Assembly: GCF_014651595.1 (NCBI RefSeq)
Contig: NZ_BMXE01000010.1
Location: forward strand, 55,362-119,361
Reading direction: 5' to 3'
Source of the DNA: Pseudovibrio japonicus
GTDB taxonomy: Bacteria > Pseudomonadota > Alphaproteobacteria > Rhizobiales > Stappiaceae
DNA: 64,000 nt
A model generated the notes under the pieces. It made no database searches and was not told the origin of the DNA. It was given only the letters and a program-made list of their open reading frames with translations. Positions 7,997-17,312 of this stretch are shown here, one piece after another. The position numbers and the translations under genes are program-made. How positions within the stretch are numbered: the first letter of the stretch is position 1; the number at the start of each line of letters is the position of its first letter.

Positions 7997-9846
7997 CTGC
8001 TGAAGATATCGAAAAGGCAGTGAGTAGCGCGGTAAATACTGCAAAGAGCAAGATTAAAGTGGGCGCTGGCGGGAGCGTAAAAGCCCAGCGCAAAACGGCT
8101 AAACGCAATTTTCCGTTTCAGGTTGACAAAGACGGGGTTTATCGCAAGATCGAGAGTGAGCAAGAGGATGGTACAATGCGCACCTATTGGCGGCGCTTTG
8201 GCTCTGAATTGCATGTCCTAGCTCTTACCCGGAATGACGAAGGCGAAGATTGGGGGCGGCTCCTGGAGGTCACTGACCGTGATGGCATGCGCCATAAGTG
8301 GGCCATGCCCAGTGCCCTGCTGGCTGGTTCGGGTGATCCTTTGCGGGCAGAATTGCTGCGCTTGGGGTTTGAGCTGGAACCAGACCGTTCGGCAAGATCA
8401 TCGCTTCTGGAATACCTGATAAAAGCGGAACCAGAAAAGCGGGCGCGGTGCGTTTGCCGTGTGGGCTGGCACGGGAAAAGCTATGTTCTTCCCGGTGGTG
8501 CCATCAGTGCGGATTGCGATAGTGAAGAGGTAATTTTACAAACCTCGGAAAAGCTGGACCATGCCTTCAATATCTCGGGATCATTAGAAGATTGGAGGGA
8601 GGCGATTGCCGCGCGGGCGCTTGGTAACTCCCGTCTGGTGTTATCTCTGTCTGCGGCTTTTGGTGCACCCTTGTTGGCCCTTACTGGTGACGAGGGCGGC
8701 GGCTTTCATTTTCGCGGTGCTTCGTCATCTGGCAAATCAACTGCCTTGACTGTTGCTGCTTCCGTATGGGGTGGCGGTGGTACACGTGGGTTCGTGCGTC
8801 AATGGCGTGCGACTGATAACGGCCTTGAGAGCATTGCAGGAGTGTCCTGTGATGGCCTTCTATGCCTTGATGAGTTGTCTCAACTTGACGCTAAAGCGGC
8901 GGGCGCTGCAGCCTACCTCCTTGCCAATGGCAAAGGAAAAGCTCGTGCGGGGCTGAATGGGCAAGCCCGCAAGGCGCAAGAGTGGCGCATTCTGTTTTTA
9001 AGCAACGGTGAAATCGGGCTTGCCGATAAGATCAAGGAAGGCGGCGGGCGGATCGCTGCGGGTATGGAAGTGCGCGTTATCGACCTGCGGGCGGATGCTG
9101 GTGCGGGGATGGGCCTTTTTGAGGACACTCACGACGAGCAAGACCCAGCTTTCTTTTCGCGGGCCTTGAAAGCGGCAGCAGACAACACCTACGGGACGGC
9201 CGGGCGAGCCTTTGTGGCGGAACTGGTGAACGATCTACCAAAGTACAGAGAGCGCATAACACAGCTGCGCAAGACCTTTATGGATTGGTTGTTGCCAGTT
9301 GGATCTGATGGGCAGGTTTACCGCGTGGCAGATCGCTTTGCCCTGGTGGCGGCTGCCGGGGAGCTTGCTTCAGATATGGGAATAACCGGCTGGCCTGCAT
9401 GGGCGGCGGGCGAAGCTGTTCAGCGTTGCTTTAAAGATTGGTTGATCGAGCGAGGCGGTATTGGTGCCAGTGAAGTGGCTGAAGCGAAGAGGCGAATTGC
9501 TGAAACCCTTGAATTGCACGGGTCCAGTCGCTTCCAACGATGGGCAAAAAGTAGCTCTGACCGGATCGTCATCACTAATCGTGTGGGCTTTGTGAAGACC
9601 GAAGAAAGTGTGATCGACGACGAAGTCGAAAGCACTTATTTCTTCATGCCTCAACCTCTGAAAGAGGTTCTTACAGGGCTGGACTTTCGGGCGGTAATTA
9701 CCGAGCTTGTAGACGCTGGCGTGATCGTTGCGCAGAATGGCAAGCCAAATAAGATGTATCACGTTAGCAGTGGCGGGGGCAAACATCGCCTCTATCAGAT
9801 TGACCGCGACAAGCTGGACGGAGGTCCTGAGAGTGTTACGAGCTGA
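7993..9846 (+). CDS. DUF927-family replicative helicase/ATPase
   Basis: 617 residues. The central ATPase core has Walker A GASSSGKSTAL (about residue 243) and Walker B-like LLCLDELSQLD, with FLSNGE and GGGRIAAGMEVRVIDLRADAG downstream, the hallmark pattern of DUF927 proteins of phages and islands. The first 100 residues are variable and basic. It should unwind DNA at the element origin together with the primase, to which it is coupled by an ATGA overlap. No terminator is visible after it; convergent small genes start 230 bp downstream. Confidence 0.9.
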   Translation: MTAEDIEKAVSSAVNTAKSKIKVGAGGSVKAQRKTAKRNFPFQVDKDGVYRKIESEQEDGTMRTYWRRFGSELHVLALTRNDEGEDWGRLLEVTDRDGMRHKWAMPSALLAGSGDPLRAELLRLGFELEPDRSARSSLLEYLIKAEPEKRARCVCRVGWHGKSYVLPGGAISADCDSEEVILQTSEKLDHAFNISGSLEDWREAIAARALGNSRLVLSLSAAFGAPLLALTGDEGGGFHFRGASSSGKSTALTVAASVWGGGGTRGFVRQWRATDNGLESIAGVSCDGLLCLDELSQLDAKAAGAAAYLLANGKGKARAGLNGQARKAQEWRILFLSNGEIGLADKIKEGGGRIAAGMEVRVIDLRADAGAGMGLFEDTHDEQDPAFFSRALKAAADNTYGTAGRAFVAELVNDLPKYRERITQLRKTFMDWLLPVGSDGQVYRVADRFALVAAAGELASDMGITGWPAWAAGEAVQRCFKDWLIERGGIGASEVAEAKRRIAETLELHGSSRFQRWAKSSSDRIVITNRVGFVKTEESVIDDEVESTYFFMPQPLKEVLTGLDFRAVITELVDAGVIVAQNGKPNKMYHVSSGGGKHRLYQIDRDKLDGGPESVTS

Positions 9847-9923
9847 AATGAGGCGGCAACCCTATGAAGCATGGTATGTTCCTGCGAATTTTTCTATTCA
9901 ACTCACCGCGTTGCTATCCCATA

Positions 9924-10034
9924 TCATACGACTGCTTTGCCCGGTTTGAGACAATTTTTTAAGGCTCGCGTTAGCCAGTCATAAAGCTGACTTCGAGCGT
10001 TGATATGGGACTTTATCGCTCTCGGAACCTCCAT
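9924..10034 (-). CDS. Small ORF, 36 aa, last position of the minus arm
   Basis: ATG at 10034 reads 36 residues (MEVPRAIKSHINARSQLYDW at its start) to TGA at 9924. The frame stays open a further 13 codons back to the junction element at 10075-10088 (HTTRKLLEIIEAH), but that stretch has no standard start near the Shine-Dalgarno. It looks helical and coding-like, so it may be a gene that lost its start, or one starting at the internal ATG. No family recognised. Confidence 0.35.
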   Translation of the reverse strand: MEVPRAIKSHINARSQLYDWLTRALKNCLKPGKAVV

Positions 10035-10078
10035 GTGTGCTTCAATAATTTCCAGAAGTTTGCGAGTGGTGTGGCTCC

Positions 10079-10327
10079 TTAGTTGGACTTGTCGTTAATC
10101 TGCTTCAGGAGCGAGTAGATCTCCCAGATCGCACCAAAGACAATGGCAAGACCTATCAACATCGTCCCTCTATCAATTGCTTCACCGCTAGCCGCAGTCC
10201 CAAAATACCTGTGTGCGACAGCTTCGAAATCAGCGATCGAACCGCCTAATACACCGAGTGTAATCTGCCAAGCCCCAAATGCTAAACATAGGTAAGCGGC
10301 AAACACGCTTAATTTTGCAAAAAACAT
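10079..10327 (-). CDS. Small two-helix membrane protein, cassette family A copy 1
   Basis: 82 residues: hydrophobic segment about 8-29 (VFAAYLCLAFGAWQITLGVL), a polar middle ending GEAIDRG, a second hydrophobic segment about 56-71 (LIGLAIVFGAIWEI), and the tail KQINDKSN. It is a clear paralogue of the gene at 19959-20207 (same length, about 70 percent identical by eye), and a fragment of a third copy lies at 17469-17537. The last codons and stop lie in a junction element. ATG 10327 is preceded by AACAAGGATTTTCATT, matching the leader of its paralogue. Function unknown. Confidence 0.75.
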   Translation of the reverse strand: MFFAKLSVFAAYLCLAFGAWQITLGVLGGSIADFEAVAHRYFGTAASGEAIDRGTMLIGLAIVFGAIWEIYSLLKQINDKSN

Positions 10328-10660
10328 AATGAAAATCCTTGTTATGAACTGATTTGCATTCCCCGGCAAAAACGATTCAACTCCTTGTAACAGCAAGCAA
10401 AACTAATGATTTCCTTGCCTCCTTTAATGGACTGGCTTACTTCTGCTCTAACAGCTTTCTGGCATGCAAACACTCCTGTACTTCGGTGGAGTTGAAGAAG
10501 CTGCCGCATTGTACTGCAGGTCTCACTATTGGAGACTAAACTGTAAACGCCGTTTCCCTGACAGAGCGAACGAAAAGATTGCTTATTATCCTAAAAGTTG
10601 TAGGAAATAATTTTGACTAACGAAAAGTCATTAAGGTTCGAATCTTTGGGGAAGATTGAA

Positions 10661-11026
10661 ATGAAACTTAGTTATTGGGCGTCCTTATTCCTACTAGCCC
10701 TTGGCGGTTGCGCGGCAACGATTGAACCTATACCGCAACCCGAAAGCGGATATAGCGCATTACGATTTCGCCAAGCTGCACAAGTAAGAGATCATAGCAT
10801 CAACATATACATTTTCTCAGCTGGATCGACCTTTGTTAATGATCGCAAAGAAAAGGATATGCCAGTTTATTGTGGACCTGCGACGATAAATGACGCCCAA
10901 ACTTATACTGTATGCCTTGGTTACAAGGGAGACGACACCATCATTATTGGACCCAGGGCGGGATTTAAGGAGGTAACAAGAACACTACCAAGCGGCACGT
11001 TGGAAGAAGTTAAAGTGAAAATGTAG
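10661..11026 (+). CDS. Putative lipoprotein, hypothetical
   Basis: About 121 residues with a lipoprotein signal: MKLSYWASLFLLALGGCAAT, lipobox LGGC with Cys at 17. The mature part is small and polar with two further Cys (VYCGP, TVCLGY). It is one of few plus-strand genes within the minus arm and lacks the junction element. GGGGAAG sits 8 bp before ATG 10661, which I prefer to an upstream in-frame ATG at 10613. A hairpin follows 11 bp after the stop. Function not recognised; outer-membrane or periplasmic anchoring is likely. Confidence 0.75.
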   Translation: MKLSYWASLFLLALGGCAATIEPIPQPESGYSALRFRQAAQVRDHSINIYIFSAGSTFVNDRKEKDMPVYCGPATINDAQTYTVCLGYKGDDTIIIGPRAGFKEVTRTLPSGTLEEVKVKM

Positions 11027-11037
11027 CGCAACAACAA

Positions 11038-11065
11038 AAGCCGCATCGGTTTTCCGATACGGCTT
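11038..11065. terminator. Hairpin, probable bidirectional terminator
   Basis: AAGCCGCATCGG, a TTTT loop, then CCGATACGGCTT: a 12-bp stem with one mismatch. On the minus strand it is followed by CTTTTGTTGTTG, a weak U-tract, so it can end the minus-arm transcript as well as the lipoprotein mRNA. Confidence 0.65.
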
Positions 11066-11102
11066 CATCAAACTACAGATAAACTGAAAGATCGACAGCA
11101 GT

Positions 11103-11159
11103 CTAACCTGCATTGTTCGACGCTCCCGCATTTTTCAAATCGACGAACTCGTAAGTCAT
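11103..11159 (-). CDS. Possible 18-aa peptide ORF
   Basis: ATG at 11159 with TAGGA five bases upstream reads MTYEFVDLKNAGASNNAG to TAG at 11103. It lies between the junction element at 11211 and the terminator at 11065, in the minus-arm direction. Too short for family recognition; the well-placed Shine-Dalgarno is the only support. Confidence 0.3.
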   Translation of the reverse strand: MTYEFVDLKNAGASNNAG

Positions 11160-11214
11160 AAATTCCTAAGAAAATTCATACGGAGGCGGAGTATGATGCG
11201 TAATCGCAGCCTCC

Positions 11215-11400
11215 TTATTTGGACGGTTCCGCGAACCGCGAAAAGATATCAAGTGGCTCGCAAGCGTAATCCCAGCGCCTCTTAGTTTTGCGCCATACCT
11301 TGTAGCAGACCTGATCATCAACAAATCCGCGTATGTGCACTTTCTGGCCGTGAAAAGAAAAGGCATTACCAATCACAACGCTATCAGTGGGTACAGGCAT
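11215..11400 (-). CDS. Hypothetical 61-aa protein in minus-arm cassette
   Basis: 61 residues (MPVPTDSVVIGNAFSFHGQK at the start), basic, with a compact beta-like pattern. ATG 11400 follows AAGGAGGCCGG, the Shine-Dalgarno half of the junction element at 11406-11419. Its final codons and TAA fall in the next junction element at 11211-11224 (ends Pro-Ser-Lys-stop). Being bounded by junction elements on both sides, it is a textbook single-gene cassette of this array. No function recognised. Confidence 0.7.
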   Translation of the reverse strand: MPVPTDSVVIGNAFSFHGQKVHIRGFVDDQVCYKVWRKTKRRWDYACEPLDIFSRFAEPSK

Positions 11401-11433
11401 CCGGCCTCCTTTTTAGGACTTGATTAGCAAGCG

Positions 11434-12111
11434 TCATCGGTAAGGGATTTGAGAAGTCTCTACCTCATACTTAGCTTCAACCTGCTTTAATAATGCTTCG
11501 GCAATTACCTTGTTAGCTAGCATATTACGAGGTCCTACTAACACCTTGATTTCCTTTAAGAGCTCTTCATTTATACCTACATCAATATAATCGCCTTCAA
11601 CGCGCGACCTTACAGAAGTGTTCAACGGAAAGCTGAACAAAAAGCGGTACTCCTTCTCGTAGGCCCAATACCGATCCTTAGTGAACCAAATTGCGTCATT
11701 GCCATCGTCTCCGATGGTTTCACTGCGGTGCTGCTCTTGGTGATATTCGACACCTCGGTGGTAATACGCCCGTTTGCCTTGGGCAAGGTTTTCTGCGGTC
11801 CGGAGGAGGGGGCCATTAGAGTACTCCTCAACTACTGTTGGTCCATCTTTCATAAAGAGATTACTCTCAAATATCTCGATTGGAAGACCAATGCGCACTC
11901 CATCTAGTCCACCATACAGCGACCACATGGGAAGACTTTCTTCTTCTTCTTTGCTCCAGGAAGAAATGAAGGTTAGCTCGTTTCGCCCTTTGATAATTTG
12001 AGAGCCTTCCTTCTTGTCATTCAGAGTTGCAGCAGCCTTAAACCGCAAGGTCTTGTTATCGAGTATTAATGCAAGAACCTGTATTGTTGTGTAATGGTAC
12101 ACGTACTCCAC
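11434..12111 (-). CDS. DUF2971-family protein
   Basis: 225 residues with a GTG start at 12111, ten bases after AAGGAG of junction element 12122-12135. The N-terminal YHYTTIQVLALILDNKTLRF, then the small-residue stretch AAATLNDKKEG, central SLPMWSLYGG and late YWAYEKEYRFLF match the DUF2971 pattern (a family frequent in defence and phage neighbourhoods, biochemical role unknown). No membrane segment. It sits between two junction elements in the minus arm. The family call is from motif memory. Confidence 0.75.
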   Translation of the reverse strand: MEYVYHYTTIQVLALILDNKTLRFKAAATLNDKKEGSQIIKGRNELTFISSWSKEEEESLPMWSLYGGLDGVRIGLPIEIFESNLFMKDGPTVVEEYSNGPLLRTAENLAQGKRAYYHRGVEYHQEQHRSETIGDDGNDAIWFTKDRYWAYEKEYRFLFSFPLNTSVRSRVEGDYIDVGINEELLKEIKVLVGPRNMLANKVIAEALLKQVEAKYEVETSQIPYR

Positions 12112-12224
12112 TGACTGCTAACTCCTTTTTTGGACGGTTATTCATAATCAAACTTCTCGATTTTCATTGGTCCAAACAGTTTTATGCCGTCATGTTCGGT
12201 TCGCGAGACTTGGTGCATCTTTAT

Positions 12225-12500
12225 TCAGAAAATTGACTTGGCTGCAGCTAAGTCGATCTTGGTAAGAAGCATTGGATCAGGATCGAATGGTGTGAGCTTG
12301 GATACTATCTGGCTGTCGAATTTTGGCGCACCAAGGTCTGCCAGATCGTATACTTCATAGCTGCCAGGCTCTATGTAATCACATCCGAATGACTGCTCAA
12401 ATTTTGAACGTCCGTCTTCGTGATCCGGATCAATATCAAAATAATCTCTTATTTCGTCAGCTGAGTGTGTCGCAGAGCTACCGAGAAAAATGGTCTGCAA
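12225..12500 (-). CDS. Small acidic protein, immunity-protein-like
   Basis: 91 residues, very acidic (many Asp/Glu), TTG start at 12500 eight bases after the AAGGAG of junction element 12509-12522. The pattern IFLGSS, then SADEIRDYFDID, FEQSFGCDYIEPGSYE resembles Imm22-type immunity proteins, which have similar aromatic and acidic spacing. No toxin gene is visible next to it. If it is an immunity protein it would be an orphan. The assignment is tentative. Confidence 0.5.
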   Translation of the reverse strand: MQTIFLGSSATHSADEIRDYFDIDPDHEDGRSKFEQSFGCDYIEPGSYEVYDLADLGAPKFDSQIVSKLTPFDPDPMLLTKIDLAAAKSIF

Positions 12501-12539
12501 GCGCTTTGCTCCTTTTTGGGATTACCTTTGTCAAATGGT

Positions 12540-12695
12540 TTAGTTCACACCTCTGCAAGCCGTTGCTTGATAAGTGTCTCCGTGTTTTGAATTGAGTTGC
12601 CAGCAGGACTCGTAATTGTTTGGTTTTAAATAATGAGAGGATGCCAAGACTGCAGCACTTAGTAAAATGGCTATAGGTAAGGTTAGCTTCTCCAA
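12540..12695 (-). CDS. Small 51-aa exported or membrane peptide
   Basis: TTG start at 12695, seven bases after AAGGAG of junction element 12703-12716; stop TAA at 12540. The N-terminus is a hydrophobic segment (LTLPIAILLSAAVLASSHYL) like a signal peptide; the mature part has two Cys (ESCWQ, TACRG) about 16 residues apart, suggesting one disulfide. It is too short for usual gene callers, but its start coincides exactly with where the junction element predicts one. No family recognised. Confidence 0.6.
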   Translation of the reverse strand: MEKLTLPIAILLSAAVLASSHYLKPNNYESCWQLNSKHGDTYQATACRGVN

Positions 12696-12737
12696 TGCCT
12701 TGCTCCTTTGTTGGACGGGACTAAATTTGAGAGTGAG

Positions 12738-14003
12738 CTAATTCTGAACGTCCGCAGTGGGAGCTGACAGGACTTGCTCCAAGGCCCAGAGCCGATCTTG
12801 ACCCCAGATTCCGATTTTGCCGACGCCATAACTTGGCACACCCCAGAGGCCCAACTCCATCATATCTTTCCGATTCTGCTCGACTTGAACACGCCAGTCA
12901 TCATTGTCGACGCACTCACGAGCTGCTTGCCAGTCTAATCCGGCGCTTGTAATAATTTGCGCCAGCCCACGATCAGTACTCGCATCGATGCCCCTAGACC
13001 AGACACCGGCCATGAAAGAATTACAGAATTCTCTGAGGCGGTCATTTTCTTCTGCAAATCTTAGGAGGGAATAGCCGCGCTCGATGGCTTTGCCCAGGGG
13101 GTCAGCAATCCTTCCAAAAGGAACCCCGAGGTGTCGTGCCTCGCGCGCGGCGTCTGCAATGATATACCTTCGTTTGGCCCGAGGGACAGGTAGCCCACGC
13201 ATGATCATGGGAAGCACGGGTCTGATTTTCACGGATACGCCCGTCCGATCAGCAAAAGCAAACGTGCGTTCCAATGCGAGATAGGAGTACGGGCTTCGGA
13301 ATGAGAGAAAGAAATCAATCTCGCTGCCGGCAGGAAAGGTAGATATGCTTTTTTGTAAAGGGTGGGTTTGAGACGCGGGGCCAAGCCCGAGTTGATGTAG
13401 GCGGTCTTCCAAATAATGTAGTCGATCAATACCCCAATGCCATTCCCCACCATAATAGAAGGTTGCACCCAGATAGTGACCGTACTGGGAAAGCAATGAA
13501 TCACCATATGCCTTAACCTGTTCTGAGCTGGTGTTTTTTGAGGTTATGGGTGCGTTCCCAGACCACAAGTCCAAGCTGACGTCTAAGAGCTTCCCGATGT
13601 CGGCATGTGCCTCAAGTTCCGCTGCCATTCGTGCCTCGGCCAAGGCAATCTGCGCGGCCTCTGGTGCGTTTTCGCCTGGGCCAGATAGTCCGTAGTGCCT
13701 GGCAACTCGGTTGGCGTCTTCTAGTGCGTATGCTGCTAATGCTTCTTTTTCTGGAACGGCCCACTCCGGTGGACCCGATATCAGATGGATTTTCAAGGTA
13801 CTTGCATAGTTCTCCTGGAAGTCGGCAAGCACTTGGAGCGTCAGATGGGCGTAGGGATCGGCCGCATGATGGAAATAATGCACTTCATGTGCTTCTCCTC
13901 TGCGAGCTCTGCGTCTTTCAAAAGCACGGTGCTTTCGCAGTAACCTGGTTTCACTTGTTATGTACTGAGCAACTCTAGAAATGGCGATCGATTTTAGAGA
14001 CAT
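12738..14003 (-). CDS. DsbA-fold isomerase/oxidoreductase (HCCA isomerase-like, duplicated)
   Basis: 421 residues made of two DsbA-like halves. The second half (about 215-410) begins IDFFLSFRSPYSYLALERTF, the signature of 2-hydroxychromene-2-carboxylate isomerases and kappa GSTs (Ser in place of the CxxC), and ends with WGVPSYGVGKIGIWGQDR. The first half has HEVHYFHHAADPYAHLTLQV. These enzymes use glutathione. Start ATG 14003 follows CAGGGAG. It is far larger than the other array members and lacks a clear junction element in front, although one (12703) lies just after it. The physiological substrate is unknown. Confidence 0.8.
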   Translation of the reverse strand: MSLKSIAISRVAQYITSETRLLRKHRAFERRRARRGEAHEVHYFHHAADPYAHLTLQVLADFQENYASTLKIHLISGPPEWAVPEKEALAAYALEDANRVARHYGLSGPGENAPEAAQIALAEARMAAELEAHADIGKLLDVSLDLWSGNAPITSKNTSSEQVKAYGDSLLSQYGHYLGATFYYGGEWHWGIDRLHYLEDRLHQLGLGPASQTHPLQKSISTFPAGSEIDFFLSFRSPYSYLALERTFAFADRTGVSVKIRPVLPMIMRGLPVPRAKRRYIIADAAREARHLGVPFGRIADPLGKAIERGYSLLRFAEENDRLREFCNSFMAGVWSRGIDASTDRGLAQIITSAGLDWQAARECVDNDDWRVQVEQNRKDMMELGLWGVPSYGVGKIGIWGQDRLWALEQVLSAPTADVQN

Positions 14004-14116
14004 CCAGAACGCTCCCTGACCAATAAATAGACTGAAACTTTAGAGTGTGAAATAAACTTATGCAATAATATCATATAATTACTTCTGAGAAAGGGAGGGT
14101 GAATCTACGTCGCTTC

Positions 14117-14344
14117 TTAAATTTTTCGAGCTGTCGCTGATTGCCTCCTTTGTTGGACTATCTTATCATCCACGTTCAACAAGCCGGGATGCTTTTGATG
14201 TGCTCCATACATAACAAGACGCGTTGGGTATTTGCGGCTTATCCGCTCTACGCGCTCGACAGCTATTCTCTTTTTGTCATTCCTCCGATGCCATGAGGCC
14301 CAAATAAATCTCCGGTTGGCACAATTGGTGGCTAGATGATTTCT
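14117..14344 (-). pseudogene. Start-less open frame, possible gene remnant
   Basis: The minus frame from 14344 to TAA 14117 is open for 75 codons without an ATG near its beginning. It reads like a basic helical protein (NRRFIWASWHRRNDKKRIAV, later PTRLVMYGAHQKHPG). The junction element at 14145-14158 lies inside its 3' end. I take it as the 3' remnant of a former cassette or the read-through of two; it could also be chance. The rest of the gap between 14004 and 14546 shows nothing recognisable. Confidence 0.3.
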
Positions 14345-14546
14345 TTATAGGATTGTAAGACCATCGAGTTCACAGGTGCGAACACTATAGCTTTGGGCTT
14401 AGAGAACTTGTTGTATTGCTGGGCTGCAAAATTCACTGCGGTGAACTTCTGTATATCGGCCTGCAGCATATACACTCCCGTTTGCACCTCATCGAACGCG
14501 TCCCCTTAGGTAACTACAGCGGACGCGCTCTTTATACTTCTCCTGT

Positions 14547-16940
14547 CTATAGCTTAATTCTGCGCAGCCTTAGTGCGTTGGTGATGACTGAGACAGAGGA
14601 CAAGCTCATTGCCGCTGCTGCAATCATTGGTGAAAGCAAAGACCCTGTTAATGGATAGAGAATGCCTGCCGCAACCGGAACACCCGCTGCATTGTAAACA
14701 AAAGCAAAGAACAGGTTTTGTTTGATGTTGCGCAGTGTTCCTCTGGCAAGCTTACGTGCTTTGATAAGGCCAGAAAGGTCTCCGTGCAGCAGCGTGACAC
14801 CGGCACTTTCGACGGCAACATCAGCACCCGTTCCCATGGCGATACCCACCTCGGCTGAGGCAAGCGCGGGAGCATCGTTAACCCCGTCCCCTGCCATTGC
14901 AACCTTGCGGCCAGCTTTGTGTAGGTCATCAACCAAAGACTTTTTGTCTTCAGGCATCACGCCAGCGCGAACTTCGTCGATGCCAAGTGCAGCGGCAACC
15001 GCCTTTGCGGTTTTCTCATTGTCACCTGTCGCCATTATCACTTTCATGCCGTTTGCATGCAGCTCATTGATGGTCGCTTTTGCAGTTTCCTTGATTGGGT
15101 CTGCAACGGCAATCAGGCTGGTTAGCTTGCCGTCCATTGCCATATACATGACGGTCTTGCCCTGCGCACGCAGTGCATCAGATTGGTCGCTTGCCTTTGC
15201 AGTCGAGATCCCTTCAGCTTCCATCATGGCAGCGTTTCCAAGAGCAACCTTGCTATCAGCGATGACACCAATAACACCTTTACCTGTGACAGCAGTAAAA
15301 TCTTCTGGCTGAGTTAAAACTGCGCCCTGGGTCACAGAACCGGCAACGATCGCTTCGGCAAGAGGATGTTCTGATGCTTTTTCCAAAGATGCAGCAGCGG
15401 AAAGGACATCTACTCGGGAATGCTGATCAGAAAGCAGTACAACGTCTGTAAGCATCGGACGACCTTCGGTCAGTGTTCCGGTCTTATCGACGATGAGCGT
15501 ATCAACCTTGGCCATCCTTTCAAGTGCTTCGGCATCCTTGATAAGCACGCCTGCCTGCGCGCCGCGTCCTGTCGCCGTGGTGATGGACATTGGTGTGGCA
15601 AGACCCAATGCACAAGGACAAGCGATGATAAGCACAGACACCGCCGCAACAATAGCATAGGCGAGTGATGGCGTTGGACCGAACGTCAGCCAGAGGATGA
15701 AGGAGACTATTGCAATTACCACAACAGTCGGCACGAAGTAGGAGGAAACCTTATCCGCCAATCCTTGAATTGGAGCTTTTGAGCGCTGAGCAGAGGAGAC
15801 CATATCAACGATCTTGGCGAGCATGGAATCCCCGCCAACGGCCTTGGTTTCGATAATCAAACTACCGTTTTTGTTCAGCGTTCCGCCCGTCACCGTGTCG
15901 CCGGGGCGTTTTTCCTGAGGGAGTGGCTCACCGGTGATCATGCTTTCTTCAACAGAAGACTGACCTTCCAGAACAATCGCATCGGTTGGGATGGATTCAC
16001 CGGGGCGGACGCGGAGCTTGTCGCCAACCAGAATGTTTTCCAGCGGCGCGTCATACTCCTCACCATCTGGCGTTATGCGACGCGCGGTTTTCGGGGAAAG
16101 GTCCAACAGGGCGCGGATGGCGCCACCTGTACGTTCGCGGGCGCGAAGTTCCAGTACCTGTCCAACAAAAACAAGAGCGACAATAACGGCCGCCGCCTCA
16201 AAATAAACAGGCACGTGTCCGGTTTCTGCCTTCAGAGAAGTTGGGAATAGATCCGGGAACAAGAGACCAACCACGCTGTAAGCATATGCAGCGCCAACGC
16301 CGAGCGTGATCAAGGTCCACATGTTCGGATTTACCGTTTTAATTGAGCTCCATCCACGCTGAAAGAAGGGCAAGGCTGCCCACAAAACCACCGGTGTTGC
16401 GAGCACAAACTCAATGTTGAGCGCAAGCGTTTCGCCAAACCATTCTCTGATGGGTAGGCCAAGCATGGGCCCCATAGTAAGAATAAGCAACGGAACCGCG
16501 CCTATCGAACTAACCCATAACCGCCTGGTGAAGTCGATAAGCTCGTGGTTTGGCTCGTCCTCTGATCCTGCTATCATAGGCTCCAGGGCCATGCCGCACT
16601 TTGGGCAGGAACCTGGACCTTCCTGAACCACTTCAGGGTGCATGGGACAGGTATAAAGCGCCGACTTATCTTCCGCTTCAGCGACTTTTTTGCTGTTACC
16701 CGAAGCGTAAAAATAAGGGTCAGTTTTAAATTTGTCGTGGCACTTGGTGCTACAGAAATGGTAGTCGTGACCTTGATAAGAAAGGCTTGGCTTTCCCTTG
16801 CCAATCTCTACACTCATTCCGCAAACGGGATCTGTCACCGTATTTTCTGAATGTCCATGCCTCCCACCGTGGGAATGGCTGCCAGCCCTATGGCCGGTGG
16901 CGTGCTCTTTTGCATGGATTGTACTGTGATCACTACACAT
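14547..16940 (-). CDS. copA: Copper-translocating P1B-type ATPase, CopA-like
   Basis: 797 residues. The His-rich N-terminus (about 1-32) is followed by a YHS domain ([10 protein letters not shown]), a heavy-metal-binding domain ([18 protein letters not shown]), eight membrane helices with the ion-site CPC ([13 protein letters not shown]), the phosphorylation motif [17 protein letters not shown] and [10 protein letters not shown], and the class-typical HP (SEHPLAEAI). It exports Cu(I) or Ag(I) from the cytoplasm. GAGG lies 6 bp before ATG 16940, and a CueR-type promoter is 30 bp upstream. It is the only large cargo gene of the minus arm with its own metal-responsive promoter; no merR/cueR gene is in the window. 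Confidence 0.96.
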   Translation of the reverse strand: MCSDHSTIHAKEHATGHRAGSHSHGGRHGHSENTVTDPVCGMSVEIGKGKPSLSYQGHDYHFCSTKCHDKFKTDPYFYASGNSKKVAEAEDKSALYTCPMHPEVVQEGPGSCPKCGMALEPMIAGSEDEPNHELIDFTRRLWVSSIGAVPLLILTMGPMLGLPIREWFGETLALNIEFVLATPVVLWAALPFFQRGWSSIKTVNPNMWTLITLGVGAAYAYSVVGLLFPDLFPTSLKAETGHVPVYFEAAAVIVALVFVGQVLELRARERTGGAIRALLDLSPKTARRITPDGEEYDAPLENILVGDKLRVRPGESIPTDAIVLEGQSSVEESMITGEPLPQEKRPGDTVTGGTLNKNGSLIIETKAVGGDSMLAKIVDMVSSAQRSKAPIQGLADKVSSYFVPTVVVIAIVSFILWLTFGPTPSLAYAIVAAVSVLIIACPCALGLATPMSITTATGRGAQAGVLIKDAEALERMAKVDTLIVDKTGTLTEGRPMLTDVVLLSDQHSRVDVLSAAASLEKASEHPLAEAIVAGSVTQGAVLTQPEDFTAVTGKGVIGVIADSKVALGNAAMMEAEGISTAKASDQSDALRAQGKTVMYMAMDGKLTSLIAVADPIKETAKATINELHANGMKVIMATGDNEKTAKAVAAALGIDEVRAGVMPEDKKSLVDDLHKAGRKVAMAGDGVNDAPALASAEVGIAMGTGADVAVESAGVTLLHGDLSGLIKARKLARGTLRNIKQNLFFAFVYNAAGVPVAAGILYPLTGSLLSPMIAAAAMSLSSVSVITNALRLRRIKL

Positions 16941-16969
16941 GGTTGCCTCAAATTGCTTCCGTAACTAGA

Positions 16970-17000
16970 AGTCTAATCCTTCCAGTAACTGGAATGTCAA
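16970..17000 (-). promoter_or_regulatory. CueR/MerR-type promoter of copA
   Basis: On the minus strand TTGACA (17000-16995) and TAGACT (16975-16970) are separated by 19 bp, the over-long spacer typical of MerR-family promoters. The spacer holds the dyad TTCCAGTTACTGGAA, close to the CueR box. It lies 30 bp upstream of the CopA start. The cognate regulator must be encoded elsewhere. Confidence 0.85.
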
Positions 17001-17308
17001 CGTAAAATTACTTATTTGTGATATATTAGTGATTCTCATTCTATTGCAAGTCATTGTTAGGCAACACAATTCGCCTTCACGCTATCGTAGTTCAAGCGTG
17101 CAGTGCAAGAAAGTTTATTGAGGAAATTCCACGAAGACAGGCGGTTACAGACGAGATCGAACAAATAAAGTCTTTAGACAAAGGTGAGGATCTGACAATC
17201 GGTTTTTGACTGCCTTGGGTAAAGTGACCCCAGTTCAGCGCAAGCAGGAGGCGCTTCGCTATTCTGAGCTTATCGCGCGGTAGCGTTAAGGAAGGTGAGT
17301 AGTGTTCC
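17001..17308. other. Intergenic stretch upstream of copA with coding remnants
   Basis: Begins AT-rich (GTGATTCTCATTCTATTGCA around 17030-17050, weakly like a Fur-type site). From about 17110 two short plus frames look like gene remnants: one ends SLDKGEDLTIGF at a TGA near 17209, the other ends QEALRYSELIAR at a TAG near 17282. Neither has a start. I read this as decayed coding DNA of unknown origin. Confidence 0.35.
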
Positions 17309-17312
17309 CTCC

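Noticed and set aside
7621..8214. Minus-strand 197-codon frame opposite the primase and helicase
   Set aside because: Shadow of two genes with complete domain motifs on the plus strand.
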